64,000 bases of DNA from Flammula alnicola (Eukaryota; Basidiomycota; Agaricomycetes; Agaricales; Strophariaceae): assembly GCA_015499995.1 (NCBI GenBank), contig JADNRV010000104.1:62001-126000 (forward strand), given 5' to 3'. The notes beneath the pieces are model-generated. The model did not search any database. It had not been told where the DNA came from and worked only from the letters and a program-made list of their open reading frames with translations. A program made the translations under genes and the position numbers. Of the stretch, positions 39,309 to 48,293 are shown one piece after another. How positions within the stretch are numbered: the stretch's first letter is position 1; each line of letters opens with the position of its first letter.

Positions 39309-39756
39309 TTGATGGACTTTCCTCATATTAAGGCCGCGAAAGGTCTCCTCGATTCAATGAAAGCCCCCCCGATTTTCGATCCCTACCACCTTCGATCGAC
39401 TTCAAGATTTTCCTGGAACGAATCTAAAATGCAGACCCGAATGATGCCACGATTGACGAAGACGACAAGGTTCGTTGGGGGGGCACCACCAGTTTACAGG
39501 TGCAATGACGTGTAGTTCGGTGATGAAATCTTGGGAAGATATTGGTAACACCGACACTGCACGCAAGCTAATCGCCGCAGCAATCCTCACCTACAAAGTT
39601 GTCCGATACGTCTGCGAGCAAACAAAGATCACGACGTCGTCGTATATTAGTGACACGTATTTCGAGCGGGTCATCGAGATGTTGTGGGATTTATGGAAGG
39701 TTGTTGGTGCTGTGAGTCCTTCAACCCTGAAAATTATTCGTCTACTCACTTTTTGA
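39309..39756 (+). pseudogene. Unrecognised coding fragment
   Basis: Two frames overlap as if one base had been lost: first FPHIKAAKGLLDSMKAPP..., then SVMKSWEDIGNTDTARKLI, TYKVVRYVCEQTKITTSSYI, SDTYFERVIEMLWDLWKVVG. Codon use and the smooth helix-rich text look like real protein, but I cannot name a family. No start or end is evident. It is likely the remains of a gene carried with the insertion. Confidence 0.35.
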
Positions 39757-39819
39757 ATTATAGCCAACTGTAACGACCACGATACAAACATCTATACCTC
39801 AACGATCACTGATAGCTTG

Positions 39820-39956
39820 AAGCTGAGAAGTGCCAGTGCTCATGAATCACAAATGCTGTGAATTCCAGCTGTCCAGGTCGAGCCAATCATGCCTTCAATG
39901 CCTTGAAGTTGTGCCACTCGAGGTGTGAGTAACATGACGCCCCGATAAATGCATGC
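39820..39956 (+). repeat. Duplicated linker, copy A
   Basis: About 137 bp (aagctgagaagtgccagtgc ... gccactcgaggtg ... gataaa) that recur at 47,345-47,485. At 47 kb the block runs straight into a PUA/ASCH-like gene; here 1.6 kb including the synthetase-like gene separates the two. Confidence 0.8.
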
Positions 39957-40262
39957 GTTGCTCAAAGGAGATGTCTCATGCACTTCACAGTAACCCGCGG
40001 AGTCACAATGATTCAGAACAACTGACTTCACCCACAACGGTCAAGACTTGATATCAGACTCTTATCGGTGAGTTCTCTATTTGGATTACAATCCTGAATC
40101 TGTACTACTTAGCCCTGACGCCTCCTGCAACCCGCAGCATTTCATTGGCCAGTCTTGTCAATTATTTCCATATTTAGATGCCCGATCAGAGTCAAGCGCT
40201 CGCCGCTTACTCTACCTGCAGCTGTGACGGGTGACTTTCTTTATTTGGGGCTAGCCGTTTCA

Positions 40263-40271
40263 TATATAAAA
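40263..40271 (+). promoter_or_regulatory. TATA box of the synthetase-like gene
   Basis: TATATAAAA, 71 nt upstream of the start codon at 40,342. It is one of the clearest TATA boxes in the window and suggests the gene is expressed. Confidence 0.6.
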
Positions 40272-40341
40272 CCCAATACACGGTGGAACCTCAATTCCAC
40301 TCGTACTTTCATACTTCCACGCTCGCTGTTCCAACAAAGAT

Positions 40342-41481
40342 ATGGAGAAAGCAACCCCCGATGGTAAGGCAGGGTATCTCATCCAGCACGACAATGTCGT
40401 ACACCACCCACTGGGAGCAGGATCCTACATATTCCGGGACAAGCTCGTCCAGCACATCAACCTCCATTGTACGAAGAACCGTGTGATCCTGCACATAGGC
40501 TCCCAGCCCAATAGCTCCCCACACATGGGGACTATCATCAACTTCACCGTCGCCTTCTTCCTCGCAGGAAAGCTTCAGCAGGAGCACGACCGCAGTGTCC
40601 TCATCTCCCTGGACATCGTCGACACTGCACCGTCAGAGCAGCTCACAATCAACGGCCTGCGGTACCAGCGCAGTCAGCGTTTCACACGCGAGATGGACAA
40701 ATACATGGTAGACTTCATTGAGATACTCGATTCGCTGAAGAACCGCACAGGAGTGGAGTATCGCATCCGCACGCAGGCTGAGTTCCTCGGAGACCCGTAT
40801 ATCCCTACCGCCCTTAGCCAAGTCGTCCGTGATCGCGAGGTGCTGGGGCCATCCTTCTCCCCCAAGACAGGGAAGCTCGCCATACGTGCCGCCTGTCCTC
40901 ATGTGGACTGCGGTTTGGCAGACAAAGACGGTGTACAGAACGTGTACTCGTATTCGGATGACGGGAAGAGTACCATCGAGTTCCAATGCCCCGAGCACGG
41001 ACCGTACATACTCAACCTCTTCGATCCTCAGCACATTCAGAAGTTGGAATTCAACACCCCTTTGCGTAACATCCTTCGCGCAAAGGTGTTCGCACACGAC
41101 CCCGATGTATCGTGGATCCATGTCCCGGGCGCGGACTATGCTGGCTACTATCAGGAGCAGCTTCTCTGGCGGCACATCACACCTGAGGAGGCATTGCTGA
41201 TATTCTATACCCCACTGATCGTCGACTGGTCAGGAGCGAAGCTTTCCAAGAGCCTGTATGTGAGCAGTGGAGCATATCAGTATCTCAAGGATAAGGACAT
41301 GGATTACCTTGTTTCGTACAAGATATTTAAGGAGCAGAAAAAGGAACTCGGAGTCGTTTTCGATGAAGTAAGGGACTGGTTCGAACATCCGTATAGACTG
41401 TTCAGGTCGTACAGCGTTGCGTATATTGATTCTTTGTTTAAGGGGGATAAACCGTTCCAAGGGCAGATTGGTAAAACTTGA
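40342..41481 (+). CDS. Class I aminoacyl-tRNA-synthetase-like protein (LysRS-I-like catalytic core)
   Basis: A single-exon gene of 379 codons with no indels, unusual next to its intron-rich, frame-broken neighbours. It has the class I nucleotide-binding signatures: a HIGH-like SSPHMGT (residues 58-64) after the first strand VILHIGSQP, and KLSKS (residues 300-304) in place of KMSKS. Between them are Cys185 and Cys190 (CPHVDC) and Cys216/His219 (CPEH), a likely zinc knuckle, and a WIHVPGADYAGYYQEQLLW stretch where class I LysRS has its lysine-binding helix. The length equals a catalytic core only; an anticodon-binding domain is absent. It could be a LysRS-I paralogue acting on a small molecule or modified residue, or another HUP-fold nucleotidyltransferase. 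Lack of introns could mean horizontal transfer. A strong TATA box lies upstream. The gene is missing from the sister copy of this segment at 47.5 kb. Confidence 0.7.
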   Translation: MEKATPDGKAGYLIQHDNVVHHPLGAGSYIFRDKLVQHINLHCTKNRVILHIGSQPNSSPHMGTIINFTVAFFLAGKLQQEHDRSVLISLDIVDTAPSEQLTINGLRYQRSQRFTREMDKYMVDFIEILDSLKNRTGVEYRIRTQAEFLGDPYIPTALSQVVRDREVLGPSFSPKTGKLAIRAACPHVDCGLADKDGVQNVYSYSDDGKSTIEFQCPEHGPYILNLFDPQHIQKLEFNTPLRNILRAKVFAHDPDVSWIHVPGADYAGYYQEQLLWRHITPEEALLIFYTPLIVDWSGAKLSKSLYVSSGAYQYLKDKDMDYLVSYKIFKEQKKELGVVFDEVRDWFEHPYRLFRSYSVAYIDSLFKGDKPFQGQIGKT

Positions 41482-41620
41482 TGTGTGATGTCCAGGCTTC
41501 AAGTTATGTATGATATAAACAAGCACTTCTTGTAAACTAATGTACAGTCCGAATATGTAGAAAAGCTCAAATCGATACCAAATGACAACCGTATCCGTCA
41601 GAGCATTGAGACAACGCGAA

Positions 41621-42211
41621 TCAGAACAAGCGGATCTGGTCCTCCAACACAATATTTTCAATCATTTTCTCGGTTACATAGGAAAAGCGCTGAGGGAACG
41701 TTACCCCGTACCTTTCCTGCATTTCCGTCAGAGCGAGGGGTTCTTTGAGCTGATACAGCTCCTTGATCTCATATGCGTACGAAGCGACATCCTTCTTCAA
41801 CCCAGCATTAAAATCTGCGTTACCCATCCCATCCTCTAGCTCTATTTCATTGGGCAATTTGCCATGGCTTATTGTCGCGATGTATCGCAGGGTCTGATCT
41901 GGACTGGACACATATAGCCTAAAATCACAAGAAAGACGGGTCAGTACTGTACAGGGCCGGAGAGCGACTAGCGAGATTCACCACATCCGCTGCACCGTGT
42001 TAGAGATCAAATATTTCCTAAACTCGTGGTTCTTTGTCCGTTTAACGATGTAGTTCATATAAATAGGTTTAATGGAGATTAGAATGTCCGCCTTGGATGT
42101 GGAAGTCGATGAAGATTTGGAGGCTCGACTACGCGTTGAGCCGAATGGAAGCTTCGCCTTGGAGGAGGAGGCTTCGCGCTTGCGGGTTTTCGCGGACGTC
42201 TCCTGCTTCAT
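41621..42211 (-). CDS. PUA/ASCH-like domain protein, copy A
   Basis: Two exons (42,211-41,982 and 41,918-41,621) give a 175-residue protein. The first 40 residues are basic and Ser-rich, possibly a nuclear signal; then ADILISIKPIYMNYIVKRTKNHEFRKYLI, the typical ASCH opening in which a strand is followed by 'K..EFRK', then LYVSSPDQTLRYIATISHGKLP and GMGNADFNAG, and YAYEIKELYQLKEPLALTEM. ASCH/PUA-like folds bind RNA or modified bases. About eight residues differ from copy B at 47,525-48,127. Frame and splice sites are intact. The partner synthetase-like gene converges on it from the left. The domain name rests on pattern resemblance. Confidence 0.6.
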
Positions 42212-42262
42212 GTTTGTGGTGGTGTAGATGATGGTTCGTTGCACTCGGAGAAACGCGTGCAG

Positions 42263-42725
42263 ATTCGGTTTACTCCAATTTTGGCGCACGCGATGTGACG
42301 TTACGTGCGCGTGTTGCTTATTCCCTTCCGCCTCGTCACTCGTGTTTGATCACAAACTCTCCGCCTTGGGAAAAATGGTTTTGATACCGAGAAAGTGCTC
42401 CTTTCAGCCGTTGCTTGTCTAGTTTCAGTCCGCGCGCTTTCTTCGTCTTTGGAAGCTCGCTATCATTCCCAAATTTCTGGGAAACAAGTTTACACCTTTT
42501 CCCCACAACTTTAATCCAAAGCTATGCACCATCACGTACCTCTCGGTGGCAACGCCAGGCCACAGGCAAACGTGGCGATACATAGAGTAAGCCTCGTATG
42601 GACCATCGTGAAAGCGATGCTCATAATCACAACCCAACTTTGCAGGGAAATTTCAAATTCACTGAAGGGGGGCTCCAGTATGTTGAGCTGTTCGTGGAAA
42701 TGATTGAGACCCGTAATAACGGAGT
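42263..42725. other. Unassigned end of the insertion
   Basis: Sequence after the duplicated PUA/ASCH promoter (similarity with 48.2 kb stops at about 42,262). A small open frame from ATG 42,522 reads MHHHVPLGGNARPQANVAIHR and soon ends; I do not recognise it. Confidence 0.4.
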
Positions 42726-45569
42726 ACGTATTTAGGACACAAATTCTCCGTCTACACACGCCTAAACTACCTTGTCGTCGTCTCTCCGCCGTTCTTTCCT
42801 ACTGCCACAACAGCCTCTGCGACCGTGCGCAACCTCGTCGCGCCAGCCCAGCGCGACAGAGACAGATGTGACGAAAGTGACGGTGGTCGACCCAGAGAAC
42901 AAAGCTCGTGGCATACTTGGATACATTCAAGCAAGGCGTGCGGATGGTAGTTTCGCAGTGGGGGCAGGTGTATGTCCTTTCGAATGATGGCAATGTACGT
43001 TGGTCTCCATTAAGTACACAAAGTATGCCAGTCTCTAACTAGATTTCCATCCTCTTGTCTAGCTCGTATATCTCCAAGAAAGTTCCACGGCTTCTAAACT
43101 CGACATGCTCTACCGGAAATCGCTTTACAGCCTCGCCTTGAACCTAGCACCTATGCAGAAACTAGACGAGTCGAGTGTGGCGGATATATACAGGCAATAC
43201 GGCAACCATCTGTACGGGGCGATTGGGATGGGCTCGCGATGGGGCAGTATGTGCAGACGATGGGGCATTTGCAGCCCAGTTATGTTATACGGAAGGTGTG
43301 TGGAGATCTCAACAATATTTTCGAGTCTTTCAATAACGTTTGCTTATTCTAACTTTTTTCTTTTCTTGAAATTGAATAATTATAGTATCTCGACGCACGA
43401 CGAATAAACAACCTCGTCACCTTCAAGAACTGCACTCTCTCGGACTAGCCAACGCCGACCACACCACCCTCCTGCTCAACACCTACACCAAGCTCAAATA
43501 CATCGCGCGGATCGACAGCTTCATCAAGACAGAAATCACGGCGGAATGCCAAGGCCGATGGAGGAGACTCGTAGGAGCTGCCATTCGACCTTGTCACCGC
43601 GATTCGTGTGTGCAGACAGCCGGGGTACTTTGAGCATGCGTCCTACCTTGCAAACAAGTATCACAGAAACGAGGATAAAGACTGAGGATGCGGGGAATTT
43701 TGCAGATGCATTGACGTATTTGAGGAAGTTGGGGCCGGAGGCGGTACGTGTCGTTGTTTTCTTGAATTTATAAGTGTCAAGACGTATGCTGATGAGAGTT
43801 TTATCTTTGACTTTAGGCCGAGAATAACCTGCCTAGATACGGCCGTGCCATGCTTCAGTCTCTCCGTGAAGAAACCATGCAGCCGGTCATCGATCCGTGC
43901 ATTACCACTGGCCCTCGTCACTTCTGAAACTGTAGACACATCGACGTTGCCTTCTCGACCGAAAGCGCCGCTCCGGCTCCGTCTTACCTCTCCTATATCG
44001 CGCTGAACCGTGGCACAACCGCCGCAACGATCGTCTCATCTGAAACGGCCATGCCACCCTTGCCCTCGAACAAGACAGTAAGAGCATCGAGGAGAGAATC
44101 CGTGCACGAAGCTTCGGTGTCGGCTTCTGGCCCGTCCACGCCGCCTCCACTTCCCACTGCATCCTCGATCGTCTCAAGGCAGCCGCCAACGGCCACACTG
44201 CCAGTGCCAGTTACACCATCTGTAAAGCACGTCTCTCCAGGGATATATTTCCTGCGTTTCGCGGACTATATCGGCAGTTCGTCGTCTTTCTGGAGACGGT
44301 GTCCATGAGGCTGTAAGGACAGCGTGAATGACCAGCCGCCTGGGTCGACTGGGCTGTATAACGAGAATATCAAGGAGAAGGAGGGCGAAGGTGGATTTGG
44401 CAGAGGCCATGGAGCTGGCGGATAAGCTGGATCAGGTCGCTGTGTGGAATACCCTTTTGGGGCTCTATTTGACGCTGCCGATGCGTGCAGGATCGACTGC
44501 TTCGATTGCTACGACTGCTACTTCTCTGAATGGGCAGAAGAAGGTCGAGTTTGATGAGAAGGGAATGCGGTGTTGAGGAGCGTTACTATTCCCTACGATT
44601 CCATGCATGCTCTAATCCTATGCTCGTCGTACGGCTTCACCGATGGTCTCGTCCTGCTCTGGGAGAAGATGGGCATGTATGAGGACGTCTTGCGATTCTG
44701 GATGGACAAAGACAAGGAAGGAAATAACCCAGGGACGTCGCATAAGGTTGTCGAGCAGCTAATGTACTATGTCACGGATCACCCGCACTTGGCCATGTGC
44801 TGAGTTTCTTGACGTCGACGGCGGAGCTGCTGGCGAGGCATCAGGAGGATGTGAAGGGGATATTGGAGTATATCGATGAGGAGGAGTCAATGCCTCCGTT
44901 GGGCGTTATTCAAGTGTTGAGTAGGAATGGGGTGGCGAGTGTTGGGCTTGTGAAGGAGTGGTTGGTTAAGAGGATCAAAGAGAGTAGAAGCGAGATTCAG
45001 AATGTGCGTCATTCATTGTTCTCGTTCTGCAGTTATTTTCTGACTCGTTCCATCAGGACCAAGAATTGACCAAGTCATATCGGTTGGAAACAGCGGCTCG
45101 ACTGAAGCAGGTGCAAGAGCTGACCTCGCCAGATGAACCTCGCGTATTCCACGTTACACGATGCACGACATGTCTTGGCCAGTTGGATCCACCCAGTGTG
45201 CACTTTATGTGCAACCACTCATATCATCAACGGTACGTGTTCCCTTCTTGTCTGAATGGCCAACTTGTCATTGCTCTTCTGTCCAGATGCATCGCCGAGA
45301 CCGAATGTCCGGCATGTGTGCGCGAACACGCTGTCATTCGTGAGATCCGGCAGACCAACGAGAAGTTGGCGGACCAGCACGAGGTTTTCCTGTCGGAGGT
45401 CCAGGAAGTGGCTTTGAGACGATTGCGTCTGCGTATGCCCCCAGAAATAGTGGAAGAATTGTGCGATCGGTATGTCAATCTAATAAATATCTATATCATC
45501 TCTGCGAAGAATCAACTAAACCAAAGGTTAAAGGTTGTACGGCGCCAATTCAACACCAGCCAGGAGTAG
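42726..45569 (+). pseudogene. VPS11: VPS11 copy A, central and C-terminal part with RING-H2
   Basis: Continues VPS11 after the insertion. Recognisable pieces in order: the remade site HKFSVYTRLNYLVVVSP (42,730), WGQVYVLSNDGN (about 42,960), KLDMLYRKSLYSLALNLA, DESSVADIYRQYG (43,100), GLANADHTTLLLNTYTKLK (43,440), the CHC/TPR helices around YDSMHALILCSSYGFTDGLVLLWEKMGMYEDVLRFW (44,590-44,705), DEEESMPPLGVIQVLSRNG, and the RING-H2 (CTTCLGQLDPPSVHFMCNHSYHQR / CIAETECPACV, split by an intron at 45,232-45,286). It ends RRQFNTSQE, TAG 45,567-45,569. The RING part, needed for HOPS/CORVET assembly, is intact, but upstream there are many frameshifts. Copy B lacks exactly this C-terminus. Confidence 0.75.
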
Positions 45570-45679
45570 CTACGTGCAAAGATATCGGCGCCGCACGCTA
45601 TCTCGAGTGCTCGGCTCTCACACGTCAGGGTATGAAGACCGTTTTTGAAGACGCAAGACACGTCGCTCCGCTTTTGCAG

Positions 45680-47185
45680 TTAGGTTGATTTCTGTATATC
45701 GTTCGGTTCTTCCTCGATCTCGGGCATGGGCGCGGCAATAACCACAGGCTCGATGTGAAGCGACGCCGGAGGCATGGAATGAACGACGTTTCCGAGTCTG
45801 TCCAATGCCTCCTGTGCACTCATTCGGAGAAGTGGGTCACTCTCGGTCATGCCCGACAAGATCTCGTCGATTGCGGGTATAGTGCTCTGGGAAGAGGGAA
45901 CAATGAGCTCGAAATAAAAGCTGGAGGTGGTTGCACATACTCTGAAATCAGCAAGACTGCGACCAAGCTGCCATACGTCGGACTTGAAAGGACTGTATGG
46001 CTTTCCGGAGACGAACTCTGGTGCAGGCGGCCGACCATAATCGCCAATGGTGGGTACTGAGCCGCACAATGGGTAACCTATTGAGAGGCATTCTTCGTGG
46101 GGTAAATCTTCTGGAAAGGAGACTGCAAGTTCGAAATCAATTAGATACACCCGAGGCCGCGACGGAGAAATCTTCTTTATGTGAAGTGACTCCGGAAACC
46201 ATTGAATGACGAAATTATCTCTGAATGCGTCCTGCGGAGGGAATTCAGTACATGGTGTTTGATGTAGGAAGATCGTCAACTGACGCGATGTGCTATATTT
46301 AACGAGTGAATGAATGCAAGTCCCTGTTTTAAGATGATCATGAAAATAAAACTTAGAAAGTCAGTGAACGTATACGTATACATACCTCCAACGCCTGCAT
46401 GATCATTTCGATAACATCTCCAACGGAATTCTTGGCCCAGAAATCATACATTTCTGACAAGGAGATTCCGGGCCCGACCTTTGGAAAAATGCCAAAAACG
46501 ACATCTTTGAAATTAAGTTCTGCCCACATAGGAAGTGTATGATTGTTGAAAAAGGAACTGGTCGGTGCTGTTGCGATTCGCCTGAGAAGATCCAAGTTCT
46601 CTTGCCCGTCCTTGTTGACCACTAGGACCCGAATAAAAACATCGTGACCTTCTGCAGTACGAGCTACTCGACAGAGGGCATTCTACAAACACGTATGTGT
46701 CGGACAATCACAAATCAAGAAAAGGTGAAGGAACATTACAAACTTTATACTCCATTGAAAGGAGTGACGCTGACCTTCCGACACCACATTTCGTACCATG
46801 CCGAGTAGGAATGACATGGCCAAATCCGCTTGTCAACGTAGGCGGTTCCGTTGGCGCTCGAAGAAAAAAAGATGCGCGGTGCGGCCACAGTGTGTAACCT
46901 TGATTGAGGAATACACCCTGTAAGGTCGACCATAGTTTCTCAGCTTCTTCATTGTCAAGGGATACCCAAGCGTCCAAATTTCCAGGAAGCTGCATATTAC
47001 GAAGTGTCATTGTAAGTTAAAGATAACGGTGTGATCTTCTGGGTTGGACTTACCTGCTGTCGGAGCCGCTGTTGGGCCATGTCACCAATGGACATGATAG
47101 TGAGGGAGTCGGTAATCATTGAAGTCATGGGAGGCCAGGAGGAGAACGCGTGAAGGTTGTCAAGGCCAACGTTGACATTGAACAT
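45680..47185 (-). CDS. Kinase-like protein with DFE motif (mushroom-expanded family), copy A
   Basis: Starts MFNVNVGLDNLHAFSSW at 47,185 and ends PEIEEEPNDIQKST at 45,680. The N-terminal part reads LPGNLDAWVSLDNEEAEKLW; the middle gives VVNKDGQENLDLLRRI and MWAELNFKDVVFGIFPKVGP; then GFAFIHSLNIAHR joins across an intron to DAFRDNF, making HRDxxxxN, the catalytic loop of protein kinases. The metal-binding DFG is DFE (YLIDFELAVSFP), and the activation-segment end reads APEF in place of APE, followed by SPFKSDVWQLG. Such variants suggest altered or lost catalysis. A few frameshifts occur at 46.6-46.9 kb. A related, decayed copy is at 62,794-64,000 on the other strand. Convergent with VPS11 copy A, 110 bp apart. 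Confidence 0.65.
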
Positions 47186-47344
47186 TAATCATGGCAGTGA
47201 ACGATGGTTGAAAATGTGTCGGAGGTTCAACTTCATCCAACAGAAGCGCCGGAGCACCGCTTGCCATGAGTCAGCAGGGACACACCAGATGAAATGATTT
47301 TCCGCATGGTTCTGCCAGGGTGCCGAGAGATCGCTGATAGCGCT

Positions 47345-47485
47345 TGCCAAGCTGAGAAGTGCCAGTGCTCATGAACCACAAATGCTGTGGATTCCAGCTG
47401 TCCAGCTTGAGCCATTCATGCGTTCAATACAATATGTCGGGCCTTGTGCCACTCGAGGTGTCAGTAACATGACCCCTTGATAAAG
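47345..47485 (+). repeat. Duplicated linker, copy B
   Basis: Second copy of 39,820-39,956, same orientation. Here it is followed immediately by gacaaccgtatcc and the PUA/ASCH-like gene, which shows where the 1.6-kb synthetase segment is absent. An antisense open frame at 47,233-47,415 has no recognised product. Confidence 0.8.
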
Positions 47486-47524
47486 ACAACCGTATCCTTC
47501 AGAGAATCGAGAGGAGAACGCGAA

Positions 47525-48127
47525 TCAAAACAACCGGATCTGGTCCTCCAACACAATTTCCTCAATCATTTTCTCCGATACATAGGAAAAGCGCTGAGGG
47601 AACGTTACCCCGTATCTTTCCTGCATTTCCGTCAGAGCGAGGGGTTCTTTCAGCTGATACAGCTCCTTGATCTCATATGCATACGCAGCGACGGCCTTCT
47701 TCAACCCAGCATTAAAATCTGCGTTACCCATCCCATCCTCCAGCTCTATTTCATTGGGCAATTTGCCATGGCTTATTGTCGCGATGTATCGCAGCGTCTG
47801 GTCCGGACTGGACACATATAGCCTAAAATCACAAGAGAGACAGAGTCGATACAGAGTCAGTACTGTACAGAGCCGGAGAGCGACTAGCGAGACTCACCAC
47901 ATCCGCTGTACAGTGTTAGAGATCAAATATTTCCTAAACTCATGGTTCTTTGTCCGTTTAACGATGTAATTCATATAAACAGGTTTAATGGAGATGAGAA
48001 TGTCCGCCTTGGATGTGGCAGACGATGAAGATTTGGAGGCTCGACTACGCGTTGAGCCGAACGGAAGCTTTGACTTGGAGGAGGAGGCCTCGCGCTTGCG
48101 GGTTTTCGCGGACGTCTCTTGCTTCAT
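47525..48127 (-). CDS. PUA/ASCH-like domain protein, copy B
   Basis: Exons 48,127-47,898 and 47,822-47,525, the same structure as copy A with a 75-bp intron, 12 bp longer than the one in copy A. The protein differs from copy A at about eight of 175 positions (for example Ile to Val in SIKP, DVAS to AVAA in the helix before YAYEI, and TEKMIEN to SEKMIEE near the end), mostly conservative. Frame and splice sites are intact, so both copies may be under constraint. It is divergent from the transporter gene at 48,294, 166 bp away. Confidence 0.6.
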
Positions 48128-48293
48128 GTTTGTGGTGGTGTGGATGAAGGAGGAATGCGTGCAGATTCGGTGCCGCAGTGTGCGCCGTTGTTTGGCAAGC
48201 GCCCGTGTGACAAATTCTGTGACTAAGCGTTACCAATGCCAGTTTCCTCTGAGAACCGAGTCAAAGAGGCGAGTTGTACTTTTGGAGACGTCT

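Larger units (their letters stand above)
39121..42725. mobile_element. 3.6-kb insertion splitting VPS11 copy A
   Basis: The segment lies between two halves of VPS11. At its left edge the host reads aggacacaaatcctccgtcc... and at its right edge aggacacaaattctccgtct..., an imperfect repeat of about 45 bp, so the host sequence was duplicated at the junction. Inside are an unrecognised coding fragment (39.3-39.8 kb), a block shared with 47.35-47.49 kb, the synthetase-like gene and a PUA/ASCH-like gene. No transposase or terminal inverted repeat was seen, so the carrier is unknown; segmental duplication or break repair is as likely as transposition. The type is the nearest available. Confidence 0.5.

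Noticed and set aside
39121..42725. Classical DNA transposon
   Set aside because: No terminal inverted repeats or transposase were found; the flanking duplication is far longer than a normal target-site duplication.
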